Shown here in pieces: positions 7,618-16,241 of a stretch of DNA of 64,000 nt. The DNA comes from JBBSAT01 sp046351235. GTDB taxonomy: Bacteria; Myxococcota_A; Polyangia; Polyangiales; Sandaracinaceae. The notes under the pieces were generated by a model. The model was not told the DNA's origin, did not search any database, and saw nothing but the letters and a program-made list of their open reading frames with translations. The stretch's first letter is position 1. Each line of letters opens with the position of its first letter. Made by a program: the position numbers and the translations under genes. The stretch spans positions 434,001 through 498,000 of the forward strand of contig JAXLYV010000002.1 of the NCBI GenBank assembly GCA_046351235.1, in the 5' to 3' direction.

Positions 7618-9081
7618 ATGACGATGTCTCGACGCAAGTTCAACCTGCTCCTCGGCGGCGCTGCCGCGGGCGCAGCGCTCGTCCCCTCGATCTTCGAGCA
7701 GCGCGCGCGTGCCCAGGTCGACCCGCCCGTGCGCTTCCTCGCCGTGCGCTCCCCGCACGGTGTCGATCGCGACCACTGGATCCCGCGCGAGAGCACCGGC
7801 ATCGAGCCGCGCGGCACCGACGTCGACCTGATGGATCTCGGCTTCACCGGAGAGGACGCGATCCTCACGCCGCTCACCGACTGGCGGCAGAAGATCACGA
7901 TCCTCGACGGCCTCGACTCGCAGGTGTGCAAGGAGGCGACGCGGCCCGATCGGCGCGACTACCACGGTCACAACGAGCAAGGCGCGATGCTCACGGGCGC
8001 CGAGCCGCCGCTCGATCGCGACAGCGCGAACTTCGACGGTCATCCCTCGCTCGACTTCTATCTGCACGGCCGTCTCGGCGCGCCGGTGCTGCTCACGGCG
8101 AGCGTCGACGGCTCGGGCTCGTGGAAGTGTATGAGCTTCGACGCCGCCGGGCAGGCGCGCCCGCCCGAGCCGAGCCCGCGAGACCTGTTCCGGTCGGCGT
8201 TCCCGGCCGACTGGGTCCCGCCGATGCCGGGGATGGTCGACACGAGCCCGGCGGAGCGCGCGATCTTCGAGCACGACCTCGCCCACCTGCGCGCGCTGCG
8301 CGATCGGCTCTCGGGAGCGGAGCGCGTCCGCATCGAGCGGCACATCGCGGCGATGATGGCGCGCGAGCCCATGGCGGGCGGCGGCGGCGCGGGCGCATGC
8401 ACGGTCACGCTGGGTGACGGCACGAACAACGACGGCAGCCTGAACAGCGTCGCCGACGTGGAGGCGGTCACGCGCGCGCACGCGCAGGTCATCGCACAGG
8501 CCTTCGCGTGCGGTCGCTCGCGCGTCGCGACGCTCCAGATCCTGAACGACTACCCGAACTGGTACAGCGATCTGCCGGAGGTCCGCACGCCGTGGATCGT
8601 GGGCCACTACGGCAGCACGACCTTCCGGTTCCACGAGAACCTCGTGCACGACTACTGGGGCGCGTCGGGCTCGGACCGCACGGAGCTCCAGCACGGCTTC
8701 TGCGCCGGGCTGCGCTGGAACGCGGTGAACTTCGCGCACGTGCTCGAGGTGCTCGACGGGATGAGCGATCCGCTCGATCCGAACGGCGGCTCGATCCTCG
8801 ATAACACCATCGTCTTCTGGCACAACGAGTTCGGCCACGACGGGCACGACAACCAAGAGACGCGTCACCCGGCGATCATCGCGGGCGGCGGCGGTCGCGT
8901 GCTGAAGCTCGGCCGGTACCTGCGCCTCCGGAACATCGCGAGCAGCGAGCGCGTGCCGCACAACCGCTTGCTCACGAGCATCTGTCACGCGGTAGGGCTG
9001 ACCGACGTGAGCTACTTCGGCGATCGGGATCTCGTCTCGCGCGCCGAGTACCAGGGACCGCTCGTGCCGCTCATGGTCTGA
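7618..9081 (+). CDS. DUF1552 protein with Tat signal
   Basis: A 487-residue exported protein. The N-terminus MTMSRRKFNLLLGG followed by an Ala-rich segment and RARAQ is a twin-arginine signal. The body fits DUF1552, a distant member of the alkaline-phosphatase/sulfatase fold, with late conserved blocks such as WHNEFGHDGHDNQETRHP and AGGGGRVLKLGRYL. It is co-transcribed with the DUF1592 lipoprotein; the pair is widespread in Myxococcota and Planctomycetota, with unproven function. Export by Tat suggests a folded metalloprotein. Confidence 0.9.
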   Translation: MTMSRRKFNLLLGGAAAGAALVPSIFEQRARAQVDPPVRFLAVRSPHGVDRDHWIPRESTGIEPRGTDVDLMDLGFTGEDAILTPLTDWRQKITILDGLDSQVCKEATRPDRRDYHGHNEQGAMLTGAEPPLDRDSANFDGHPSLDFYLHGRLGAPVLLTASVDGSGSWKCMSFDAAGQARPPEPSPRDLFRSAFPADWVPPMPGMVDTSPAERAIFEHDLAHLRALRDRLSGAERVRIERHIAAMMAREPMAGGGGAGACTVTLGDGTNNDGSLNSVADVEAVTRAHAQVIAQAFACGRSRVATLQILNDYPNWYSDLPEVRTPWIVGHYGSTTFRFHENLVHDYWGASGSDRTELQHGFCAGLRWNAVNFAHVLEVLDGMSDPLDPNGGSILDNTIVFWHNEFGHDGHDNQETRHPAIIAGGGGRVLKLGRYLRLRNIASSERVPHNRLLTSICHAVGLTDVSYFGDRDLVSRAEYQGPLVPLMV

Positions 9082-9098
9082 GGGCGAGCCCCACGAGC

Positions 9099-9126
9099 GC
9101 CGTGGCTCCCGCGACGGAGCCACGGC
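9099..9126. terminator. Hairpin between convergent genes
   Basis: GCCGTGGCTC (9099-9108) pairs perfectly with GAGCCACGGC (9117-9126), leaving an 8-base loop. It lies 18 bases after the DUF1552 stop and 18 bases before the end of the oppositely oriented BON-domain gene, so it can serve both. The tract CTCCTTCTTTC follows on the plus strand. Confidence 0.65.
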
Positions 9127-9143
9127 ATCGGCGACTCCTTCTT

Positions 9144-9599
9144 TCAGGGCGCGGCGTCGGCGTCGGTCACGTGCAGCATGTCGTCGACGCGTGTCACGCC
9201 GGCGACCTCTCGCGCGTGCCGATCGATCGCGTCGCGCTCCGCGCGCGTCACGTCGCCGCGCAGCGTCACGACGCCGTGCTGCGTGACGATCACGCAGTTG
9301 CGCGCGCCGAACGAGAGCGACGAGTCACCCACGACCGCGGCGCGGATCTGGCGAGTGATCTCCACGTCCGAGGAGTCCTCCGACTGGTCGAGCGCCGTGG
9401 GCGCGGAGTCGTCCTCCGCGACCACCGTGTCGTCCGTTCCGTCGTGATCGCGGTCCTCGGTGTGGACGCGCGAGCCACCGCTCGTGTCGCCCTGGTGGGC
9501 CATGGGGTGGTCGTCGTGGTGATCGTCGTCGTGCGAGCAGCCGATGCCGAGCGGCGCGGCGGCGAGCGCGAGGACGAGCAAGGTACGAGTCAGCTTCAT
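9144..9599 (-). CDS. BON-domain lipoprotein
   Basis: A 151-residue envelope lipoprotein with signal MKLTRTLLVLALAAAPLGIGC (lipobox before Cys21). An acidic, His-rich stretch (SHDDDHHDDH) that might bind metal comes next, then a single BON domain (about residues 78-148; strands around VTLRGDV and VTRVDDML). BON domains bind phospholipid or peptidoglycan-associated partners, as in OsmY. AAGGGAG precedes the ATG. It lies 37 bases downstream of the Gly-rich stress-protein-like gene on the same strand, so they are probably co-transcribed. Confidence 0.82.
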   Translation of the reverse strand: MKLTRTLLVLALAAAPLGIGCSHDDDHHDDHPMAHQGDTSGGSRVHTEDRDHDGTDDTVVAEDDSAPTALDQSEDSSDVEITRQIRAAVVGDSSLSFGARNCVIVTQHGVVTLRGDVTRAERDAIDRHAREVAGVTRVDDMLHVTDADAAP

Positions 9600-9636
9600 C
9601 GGTGGGCTCCCTTCTGCGTGGTCTCGAGGGCCGCGA

Positions 9637-10200
9637 TCACATGCGCGGCGCCGACGGCGACGCCTTCTTGTCGTCCTTGCCGGGGACGGCGGCCTCGCGC
9701 GTCACCGAGACGTCCTCGGCGCGGTGCGCCTCGAAGATCTTCTTCGCCGCGTCGACCTGCTGCGCGTCGTCGGTGTGGACGGCGACGAGGAGGTTGCCGT
9801 CGCGCAGCTTGCCCTCGTAGATCTTCGCCTGGATTTCCGGGACGCCGAGGCCGACGAGCGCGCCGACCGCCGAGCCCGCGGCCGCACCGACCGCCGCTCC
9901 GCCGAGCGCCGCCATCACCGGGCCCGCCGCGATGAGCGCGCCGAGGCCGGGGATCGCGATCGCGCCGATGCCGGCGAGCAGGCCGAGCACGCCACCCGCG
10001 AGGCCGCCGGCGCCCGACCCGATGAGCGCGCCCTCCGGAGCCTTGGTGCCCTGCGTATGCGCGAAGTCGCGCGTCTGTCCCTTGTCGGGGAAGAGCACCG
10101 AGATGTCCGATGCGCCGAAGCCCGCGCGCTGGAGATCCCCCACCATCGCCTCCGCCTCGGGACGGGTGCGCACGATTCCGAAGACTGCCTTGCTTGCCAT
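9637..10200 (-). CDS. General-stress-protein-17M-like protein with glycine-zipper membrane hairpin
   Basis: 187 residues. The first 45 or so (KAVFGIVRTRPEAEAMVGDLQRAGF, ISVLFPD) match the YflT/GSP17M-type fold. A Gly/Ala-rich hydrophobic zone (about 70-125) resembles glycine-zipper membrane segments. The C-terminal part (YEGKLRDGNLLVAVHTDD) returns to the alpha/beta pattern. Such proteins are commonly stress-induced; the exact role is unknown. The ATG at 10200 was chosen because GAGGAGAG lies 6-13 bases before it; an in-frame ATG at 10224 would place that ribosome site inside the gene. Confidence 0.78.
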   Translation of the reverse strand: MASKAVFGIVRTRPEAEAMVGDLQRAGFGASDISVLFPDKGQTRDFAHTQGTKAPEGALIGSGAGGLAGGVLGLLAGIGAIAIPGLGALIAAGPVMAALGGAAVGAAAGSAVGALVGLGVPEIQAKIYEGKLRDGNLLVAVHTDDAQQVDAAKKIFEAHRAEDVSVTREAAVPGKDDKKASPSAPRM

Positions 10201-10485
10201 GTTCGATCTCTCCTCTGAGTTCACGTTGTCGTCGCTCGCAGTGCGCGAGGCGCCTGTCGCGTCGCAACGCGCGTGCCGCGCCGCGACGATGCGCGAGCCC
10301 TTCCGTTTCGCGGCGCTGCGCGACGAGCACGCGTCGCATGCGCCTCAGGTGGGCCGGTGCGCGCGGCGCAGGTCCCCTGTGGCGCACGGCGTCTCGATCG
10401 TGACGTGCTCGTCTCGACCGCCGCTGCGAGCGAGCGTGGTGCTCGTGCTTTTCGGAGGTACGCGCGTTGCTCGCACCCGGGCCCG

Positions 10486-11628
10486 ATGACTCGCTGGCAA
10501 CGGCTCAGGACGTTCCTGTGGACCCCGCGCGGCAAGGGCCTTCTCGCGGTGATCGGGCTGCTCGTGGCGTTCCGGCTCGCGCTGCCCACGATCGTGAAGA
10601 CGGTGGTGAACGACCGTCTGGCGCACCTGGATGGCTACGCGGGGCGCGTGCTCGACGTCGACATCGCGCTCTGGCGCGGAGCCTACGTGCTCGACGACAT
10701 GCGGATCGAGCGCATCGACGAGGACGTGCCGGCGCCGTTCTTCACGGCCGATCGGATCGACGTCTCCATCGAGTGGGGCACGCTCTTTCGCGGCGGAGTC
10801 GTCGCGGAGATCGAGATGGAGCACCCGGTGCTGACGTTCGTCGGGGGGCGCACCGAGCAGACCGGCGCGGGCACCGACTGGCGCAGCGCCGTCGACGACC
10901 TCGTGCCGATCACGATCAACCACCTCGCGATCCACCACGGCGAGGTCCACTACCGGGACTTCTCGTCGCGCCCGCGCGTCGACGTCGTGGCGAGCGCGCT
11001 CGAGGTCGAGGCCATCGGCCTCAGCACGGTGCACGACGAGAGCGATCCCCTGCCGGCGCACATCGACCTCCGGAGCCGGGTTCAGCGGAGCGGAGACTTG
11101 CACGCCATCATCGACCTCGACCCGTGGGACGAGCAGCCCACGATGGACCTCGCCGTCGCGCTCGAAGGGCTGCGCGCGGCGGAGCTCAACGACTTCCTGC
11201 GCGCCTACGCCTTCGTCGATGCCGAACAGGGCCGCTTCTACGTGTACAGCGAGATCTCGTCTCGTCACGGAGAGTTCACCGGCTACGTGAAGCCGATGAT
11301 CGAGCATCTCTCTCTCTTCCAGCTCGGAGAGGACGGGGACGTCGTGCATCAGGCGCTCGATCTCTTCGTGCAGGTCGTGGCCGATCTGCTCGAGAACCAC
11401 GGCACGGATCGCCTCGCGACGCGCGTCGACGTCTCCGGCAGCTTCGACCAGCCCGGTGTGAACGCGCTCCAGGCGTTCGTCGGCGTGCTCGAGAACACGT
11501 TCATCCGAGCGTTCGAGCACGGCTTCGAGCGCTCCTCCGACGACTGGCGTCCCGATCGCTCGCGCTCGCCCGTCGAGCGCGGCGCGCGCGGCCTTCCGCC
11601 CGTCGTCCACACGGCCTCTCGGGAGTGA
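10486..11628 (+). CDS. DUF748-family (AsmA-like) envelope protein
   Basis: 380 residues with an N-terminal transmembrane segment (about 15-32) followed by beta-rich sequence typical of DUF748/AsmA-like proteins, e.g. GRVLDVDIALWRGAYVLDD and the GGVVAEIEMEHPVLTF block. These belong to the bridge-like lipid-transport or envelope-assembly families and sit with most of the chain in the periplasm. It is short for the family, whose members often exceed 800 residues. The start is uncertain: the ATG at 10486 lacks a clear ribosome site, and a GGAGG 27 bases earlier belongs to no in-frame start. Confidence 0.75.
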   Translation: MTRWQRLRTFLWTPRGKGLLAVIGLLVAFRLALPTIVKTVVNDRLAHLDGYAGRVLDVDIALWRGAYVLDDMRIERIDEDVPAPFFTADRIDVSIEWGTLFRGGVVAEIEMEHPVLTFVGGRTEQTGAGTDWRSAVDDLVPITINHLAIHHGEVHYRDFSSRPRVDVVASALEVEAIGLSTVHDESDPLPAHIDLRSRVQRSGDLHAIIDLDPWDEQPTMDLAVALEGLRAAELNDFLRAYAFVDAEQGRFYVYSEISSRHGEFTGYVKPMIEHLSLFQLGEDGDVVHQALDLFVQVVADLLENHGTDRLATRVDVSGSFDQPGVNALQAFVGVLENTFIRAFEHGFERSSDDWRPDRSRSPVERGARGLPPVVHTASRE

Positions 11629-11720
11629 TGCGGGATGACCAGCAAGGATCGTTCGTTCGTCGGGTCGCGGCCCGTCCGGCCCGGCGAGGGCGCGCAGCGC
11701 TCGACGAGCGGGAGCGCGCG

Positions 11721-11894
11721 ATGAGCCCGCCGATTCCCGCCGCGCCACGCAAGCCGCGATGGCCTGCCTGTCCGCGCTGCGAGACCGCGCGCGACGTGCG
11801 TCGCTCCCAGCGCCGCGGTCTCGAGCGCTGGATCTCCTGGCTCGGGATCCTCCCGTATCGCTGCTTGACCTGCGATCGCCGTTTCCTCGGCTGA
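11721..11894 (+). CDS. Small zinc-ribbon protein
   Basis: 57 residues with two CxxC knuckles: CPRC near residue 18 and CLTC near residue 50. A basic stretch (RRSQRRGLERW) and a short hydrophobic turn (LGILPYRC) separate them, a spacing that fits a zinc ribbon. Similar short proteins occur in myxobacteria with no assigned job. GGGAG lies six bases before the ATG at 11721. An upstream in-frame ATG at 11628 overlaps the previous stop (TGATG) and would give 88 residues, but its ribosome site is poorly spaced. Confidence 0.62.
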   Translation: MSPPIPAAPRKPRWPACPRCETARDVRRSQRRGLERWISWLGILPYRCLTCDRRFLG

Positions 11895-11931
11895 GCGGCG
11901 GGCGCGCGAGCGGCGTACTACGCTCCTCGTC

Positions 11932-12510
11932 GTGACCCTCCGCAAGATCGCCCAGATCGGCCATCCCATCCTGCGCGAGCGGGCGCGCGAGCTCACGCGC
12001 GACGAGCTGCGATCACCCGAGGTGCAGCGGTTCGTGGACGACCTCGTCGCGACGATGCGCGACGCGAACGGGGCGGGCCTCGCCGCGATCCAGGTCTACG
12101 AGCCCATCCGCTTGGTCGCGATCGAGGTGCGCGGGGACAACCCGCGCTACCCGTACAAGACGAAGATCCCGCTGACCATCCTCGCGAACCCGGTGCTCGA
12201 GCCGATCGGCGACGAGACGTTCTGGAACTTCGAGGGCTGCCTCAGCGTGCCGAACCTGCGTGGGCGCGTGCGCCGTTGGGCGCGCCTGCGCGTGCGCGCG
12301 TGGGACCGCGACGGGAACGACCTCGACTTCGTCACGGCCGGCATCTCGGCGGGCACCTTCCAGCACGAGGTCGATCACCTGGACGGGAAGCTCTTCGTCG
12401 ACCGCGTGGAGGACTCGCGAACGCTGACGACCTGGGAGGGCTTCGAGCGCTACCACCAGGCGAAGTTCGTCGGCGAGGTGAAGGAGATCGTGGCGCGCTA
12501 CGGCAGCTGA
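11932..12510 (+). CDS. def: Peptide deformylase
   Basis: Removes the N-formyl group from nascent proteins, using a metal ion. 192 residues with all three family motifs: GAGLAAIQ (motif 1), EGCLS (motif 2, metal-binding Cys) and HEVDH (motif 3, two His ligands and catalytic Glu). The second-motif context EGCLSVPNLRG and the inserted PRYPYKTKIPL segment place it among the longer deformylases of delta-type proteobacteria. GTG at 11932 is the start. It stands without fmt, so it is not in the usual def-fmt pair. Confidence 0.96.
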   Translation: MTLRKIAQIGHPILRERARELTRDELRSPEVQRFVDDLVATMRDANGAGLAAIQVYEPIRLVAIEVRGDNPRYPYKTKIPLTILANPVLEPIGDETFWNFEGCLSVPNLRGRVRRWARLRVRAWDRDGNDLDFVTAGISAGTFQHEVDHLDGKLFVDRVEDSRTLTTWEGFERYHQAKFVGEVKEIVARYGS

Positions 12511-12517
12511 AACGTGC

Positions 12518-12553
12518 GACGGCCCCCGCGCATCTCGTCACGCGGAGGCCGTC
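12518..12553. terminator. Hairpin after def, between convergent genes
   Basis: 12518-12530 can pair with 12541-12553 over 13 positions with one C-A mismatch; the core is GACGGCC/GGCCGTC and CCGCG/CGCGG. It begins 7 bases after the def stop and ends 17 bases before the end of the oppositely oriented CheW-like gene, so it may terminate both. There is no T tract. Confidence 0.55.
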
Positions 12554-12570
12554 TCGGGATCGTGGGAGGG

Positions 12571-12849
12571 TCAGCCGTGCCGTCGCGCGCGCGCCGGGTG
12601 GAGCGCAGCGCTGGCGAGGACGGGCCCCGACGTGGCCGGTCGACGCGAGAGCTCGCTCGCGCGCGCACGCGCGAGCTCGCCGTGCGTGATCGTGTGCTCG
12701 CTCGCGTGGTGCTCGGCCCGCTTCTGCTCGGCCTCCGCGTCCTCGTCCGGTGTGCTCTCGAGGGCGCGCAGGACCTCCTGCACTTGGCGGACGTCGACAC
12801 CGAAGAGGTATCGGTCGAGGGTGAAGGTGCACATCTGGATGCTGCCCAC
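12571..12849 (-). CDS. Truncated CheW-like protein
   Basis: 92 residues. Only the first 30 or so resemble CheW: CTFTLDRYLFGVDVRQVQEVLRA is the first strands and helix of that coupling protein. The conserved continuation (INLRGQIV and the rest of both beta barrels) is missing. A polar, Glu/Ala/Arg-rich tail with no recognised domain replaces it. The GTG at 12849 has a well-placed AAGGAGA and starts 21 bases after the cheA stop, so it is likely translated. It may be a remnant of a decayed cheW or a small peptide that mimics CheW's N-terminal edge. Confidence 0.6.
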   Translation of the reverse strand: MGSIQMCTFTLDRYLFGVDVRQVQEVLRALESTPDEDAEAEQKRAEHHASEHTITHGELARARASELSRRPATSGPVLASAALHPARARRHG

Positions 12850-12870
12850 GTTCGTTCTCCTTCTGGGTCG

Positions 12871-15186
12871 TCAGGCGGCGCGCGAGCGGACGATGCCGAC
12901 GTCGGCGCGCTCGATGATGGCGGCCACGTCGAGGAGCGACGTGACGCGGCCCTGGATCACAGCGCAGCCGACCCGCGTGCCGGCCTGCGTGGACGCGTAG
13001 AGGTCGACCGTCTGCTCGACGATGTCCTCGATCTGCTCGACGATGATCCCGACCGAGCGGCCGCCGTCGCTGCAGACGACGACGTGCAAGGTCTCCGGCT
13101 CCTCGCCGCCGTGACCCAGTCGAACGAGCGAGAGCAGCTCGCCGCGGTACTGCACGACCTCGTCGTGGCCGCTCCGCTCGATCGTGCTCGCTTTGAGCTC
13201 TTCGAGCCTCGCGACGGCGTCGAGCGGGATCGCGCTGCGCGCGCCGCCGGGGGCGCGGAACACGAGCAGACGTTGGGTGGACGCTTGCTCGTCCCGGCCG
13301 ACGGTGGCCGCCTCGATCGGGCCCTTCGCCCGCGACTCCTCGAGCAGCCCCGCGCGCTCCGCGAGGCCCATCACGTCGAGGATGAGCGCGATGTGCCCGT
13401 CGCCCATGATCGTCGCGCCGGCGTACACGCCGAGACCCTTCAGCTCCTTGCCGAGCGGCTTGACGACGATCTCTTCGGTGTCGCTGATGTCGTCGACGAC
13501 GAGCCCGAAGGTGCGGTCGTCGGCCTGGAGCACCACGACGTTGACGTGATCACCGACGAGCTCGTCGAGGCCGAGAACGCCGCGCAGGTGCACGAGCGGC
13601 AAGAGCTGACCGCGCAGGCGGAGCATCTTGGTGCCCTGGATCTCGTCGATCGCGCTCTTGCGCTGCTCGCCCTCGAGGCGAACGAGCTCGAGCAGGTTCA
13701 CCTGCGGGATCGCGTACCGATCCCCGTCGCTCGCGACGACCAGCGCCGGCACGATGGCGAGCGTGAGCGGGATCTTGATGCGGAGCGTGGTGCCGGCGCC
13801 GCGGCGGCTCTGCAGATCGATCGTGCCGCCGATGCGCTCCACGTTCGTCCGCACGACGTCCATGCCGACGCCGCGCCCCGAGACGTTCGAGACCTTCTCG
13901 GCGGTCGAGAAGCCGGGCAGGAAGATGAGCTGCTGCAGCTCGCGCTCGGTCATCGCGGCCGCGCGCTCGGGCGTGATGAGCCCGCGCATGAGCGCCTTCT
14001 CGCGCACGCGCTCGCTGTCGATGCCCCCGCCGTCGTCGGAGACCTCGATGTTGACCTTGCCGCCCTCGTGGAAGGCGCGGAGGCGGAGGACCCCTTGCGC
14101 CGGCTTGCCGCGCGCGACGCGCACCTCGGGCGTCTCGATGCCGTGATCGGCGGAGTTGCGCACCACGTGCGTGAGCGGGTCCTTGATCGCCTCGAGGATG
14201 CTGCGGTCGAGGTCGGTCTCGGCGCCCTCCATCTCGAGCCGGATCTGCTTGCCGCAGACCACCGAGAGGTCGCGGACGACGCGCGGGTACTTGCCCCAGA
14301 TGCTGCCGATCGGCTGCATCCGGGTCTTCATGATCCCCTCCTGCAGCTCCGTCGTGACGAGGTTGAGGCGCTGCGAGGTGGCGAGGAACGCGGAGTCGTC
14401 CACGCCGCTCGTGACCTGCAGGACCTGGTTGCGCGCGAGCACGAGCTCGCCGACCAGGTTCATGAGGCGATCGAGCAGCTGCACGTCCACGCGGATGCTC
14501 GACTCCGCGGCGCGCGGGCCGTGGGCGCCCTCGGGCTCGTGCACTTCTTCCGGCACACGCTTGAGCGCGGCCGCCGCCGTGGCGGCGACCGGTGCGAGGC
14601 TCGGGCTCCGCGTCGCAGGCGCGAGCGAGGCGCGCTTGACGGCCGGCGCGACCGAGCGCGGCTTGGCAGCGGGAGCGACGGATGCACGCGGGCGCCCCGA
14701 GGCGCCACCGTTCGAGACGACCAGCGAGGGACGCGACGGCGCGGCGACCTCCGGTGAGGCAGGAGCGGCCGCCACGGGGGCGGGCGCAGGCGCCGGCTTC
14801 GCGGGCCCGCCCTCGGTGACCGAGGTGATGTACGCGACGAGGTCCGACGGATCCTCGTCGTTCTCGGCGCCGGTCGCCTCGATGCTCCGCAGGAGGCGTC
14901 GGATCGCGTCGACCATCGCGAGAAGCGCGTCGGTGCGCGCCGCGTCCAGCACGAGCTCTCCATCGCGCAGCTTGCTCAGGAGATTCTCGCCGACGTGGGC
15001 GATCTTCTCGAGCTTGCCGAACGCGAGGAACCCGCTCGTGCCCTTGATCGTGTGGATGGTGCGGAAGATGTTCGCGAGCCGCTCGCGCGACGTCGGGTTC
15101 TCCTCCAGCTCCACGAGCAGCTGGTCCAGCTGGTCCAGGTTCTCGTGACTCTCCACCAAGAACTCTTTGACGATGTCCTCGTCCAT
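12871..15186 (-). CDS. cheA: CheA-type chemotaxis histidine kinase
   Basis: 771 residues. Hpt (P1) domain with phospho-accepting His45 in TIHTIKGTSGF; a long Ala/Pro linker (about 125-220) replacing a clear P2 domain; P3 dimerisation helices; a P4 ATPase with N box (THVVRNSADHGIE), G1 (DDGGGID), F-type segment (FLPGFSTAE) and G2 (GRGVGMDVV). Two CheW-like (P5) domains follow, the second ending near the C-terminus. It autophosphorylates on His and donates to receivers such as those encoded at 15412 and 16242. No chemoreceptor, CheR or CheB is seen here. The ATG at 15186 has GAGGGAG upstream. Confidence 0.93.
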   Translation of the reverse strand: MDEDIVKEFLVESHENLDQLDQLLVELEENPTSRERLANIFRTIHTIKGTSGFLAFGKLEKIAHVGENLLSKLRDGELVLDAARTDALLAMVDAIRRLLRSIEATGAENDEDPSDLVAYITSVTEGGPAKPAPAPAPVAAAPASPEVAAPSRPSLVVSNGGASGRPRASVAPAAKPRSVAPAVKRASLAPATRSPSLAPVAATAAAALKRVPEEVHEPEGAHGPRAAESSIRVDVQLLDRLMNLVGELVLARNQVLQVTSGVDDSAFLATSQRLNLVTTELQEGIMKTRMQPIGSIWGKYPRVVRDLSVVCGKQIRLEMEGAETDLDRSILEAIKDPLTHVVRNSADHGIETPEVRVARGKPAQGVLRLRAFHEGGKVNIEVSDDGGGIDSERVREKALMRGLITPERAAAMTERELQQLIFLPGFSTAEKVSNVSGRGVGMDVVRTNVERIGGTIDLQSRRGAGTTLRIKIPLTLAIVPALVVASDGDRYAIPQVNLLELVRLEGEQRKSAIDEIQGTKMLRLRGQLLPLVHLRGVLGLDELVGDHVNVVVLQADDRTFGLVVDDISDTEEIVVKPLGKELKGLGVYAGATIMGDGHIALILDVMGLAERAGLLEESRAKGPIEAATVGRDEQASTQRLLVFRAPGGARSAIPLDAVARLEELKASTIERSGHDEVVQYRGELLSLVRLGHGGEEPETLHVVVCSDGGRSVGIIVEQIEDIVEQTVDLYASTQAGTRVGCAVIQGRVTSLLDVAAIIERADVGIVRSRAA

Positions 15187-15411
15187 TCCGCTCCCTCTCG
15201 CTTGGTCCAACCTGGGCAGCCGATGAGCACACGTCGTGCCGGGGCACCTCGCACCGGATCACGCCGGATTCCCCCCTCTGTCGGTCGTTGGCCGTCAAAA
15301 CCTCAGCGCGAAATGCAGCAAGGCGACGGTTCCCCGACGGCCGCCACCGCGGTCTCCGAGACGGCCCTCAACCTGCGCGCTCACTCGTCCGATGGACACG
15401 ACGGAGGCTCG

Positions 15412-16053
15412 ATGCGCGCACTGGTAGTCGATGACGAGCTCGCGACGCGGACGCTCGTGGCGGGGGTGGTCCGAGGGCTCGGGCTCGAAGTGAGCGTGGC
15501 CGTGGACGGGGCGGACGCGTGGGCGCAGCACCTCGCCGACCCGTTCCCGATCGTGGTGACCGACTGGATGATGCCCAACGTGGATGGCATCGAGCTGGTC
15601 CGCCGCATCCGCGGGGAGAAGCCGCGGACGGGCTACACCTACATCCTCGTGGTGACGACGCTCTCCAAGCGGGAGCACACCTACCGGGCGTTCGAGACGG
15701 GCGCCGACGACATGGTCTGCAAGCCGGTCGATGCGGCCCAGATCGGGGCGCGCATCACGGTGGCCAAGCAATTCCTCGCCGCCCACGAGACCGGGGCCGA
15801 AGAAGCGTACCTCCACTCCCTCGAGCTGCTCCAAGGCGAGATCGGCGCCGATCACCTGAGCGTGACGCCGAGCCTCGCGGCCCTCGCCAAGCTCTACCGG
15901 GGACGCGGTGCGGTGGCGCGCGCGCGTGCCTTCATGCGGCGCGAGATCGACGTCATCACGTCGGTGCACGGGCCCGACGATCCGCGCGTCGCGGCGCTGC
16001 GGGAAGAGCTCCGCGCGCTCTCCAGTGTGCCGGCGTTCGCCACCCGCGACTGA
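15412..16053 (+). CDS. CheY-like response regulator with C-terminal helical/TPR-like extension
   Basis: 213 residues. The receiver (1-120) has the acidic pair Asp7/Asp8, phospho-acceptor Asp51 in VVTDWMMP, the switch Thr in VVTTL and the conserved Lys in VCKPVD. The remaining 90 residues form helices reminiscent of TPR_12 units (LAALAKLYRGRG...ARAFMRREIDVI), with no DNA-binding domain, so it probably acts by protein contact. It is divergent from cheA with a 225-bp shared promoter region and is a likely phospho-target. GGAGG lies just before the ATG. A three-hairpin repeat begins directly after its stop. Confidence 0.88.
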   Translation: MRALVVDDELATRTLVAGVVRGLGLEVSVAVDGADAWAQHLADPFPIVVTDWMMPNVDGIELVRRIRGEKPRTGYTYILVVTTLSKREHTYRAFETGADDMVCKPVDAAQIGARITVAKQFLAAHETGAEEAYLHSLELLQGEIGADHLSVTPSLAALAKLYRGRGAVARARAFMRREIDVITSVHGPDDPRVAALREELRALSSVPAFATRD

Positions 16054-16159
16054 AGGGCCGACACGAGATGGGTCGGAACCCTTCACTGCAGTTCGAGCTC
16101 CAGCGCGAATGCGCTGGACCAGACGGTGGTTGACCAGCCTTTCTGGTGAACCACTGAGC
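16054..16159 (+). repeat. Three-hairpin dispersed element, copy A
   Basis: A 106-base element starting directly after the stop codon of the response-regulator gene. Most positions are identical to 63667-63771. It can fold into three hairpins: CCGAC/GTCGG (16058-16062 with 16072-16076), TCCAGCGC/GCGCTGGA around a GAAT loop (16099-16118) and GTGGTT.ACCAG/CTGGT.AACCAC (16126-16154). The unpaired blocks GGAACCCTTCACTGCAG and CAGACGG are also conserved. It is not related to the terminator just downstream. Confidence 0.85.
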
Positions 16160-16177
16160 TCCTCTCCGAGGAAGCGT

Positions 16178-16210
16178 GAAAGGACGAGGCGGTCATCGCC
16201 TCGTCCTTTC
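16178..16210. terminator. Strong bidirectional terminator
   Basis: GAAAGGACGAGGCG (16178-16191) and CGCCTCGTCCTTTC (16197-16210) form a perfect 14-bp stem with a 5-base loop. A-rich and T-rich ends flank it on either strand, so it can stop transcription of the response regulator (plus) and of the gene ending at 16242 (minus). Confidence 0.85.
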
Positions 16211-16241
16211 GTTCGTTCCGATTCGGGAGCGAACGACCGCT

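Noticed and set aside
5736..7931. Minus-strand open frame upstream of the STAS-like gene
   Set aside because: It is opposite the DUF1592 gene, has no family motifs and has biased composition. Only the final 136 codons look like a protein.
11635..11724. 29-codon frame overlapping the zinc-ribbon ATG
   Set aside because: No ribosome site and no recognisable peptide; the ATGA overlap alone is not enough in a GC-rich genome.
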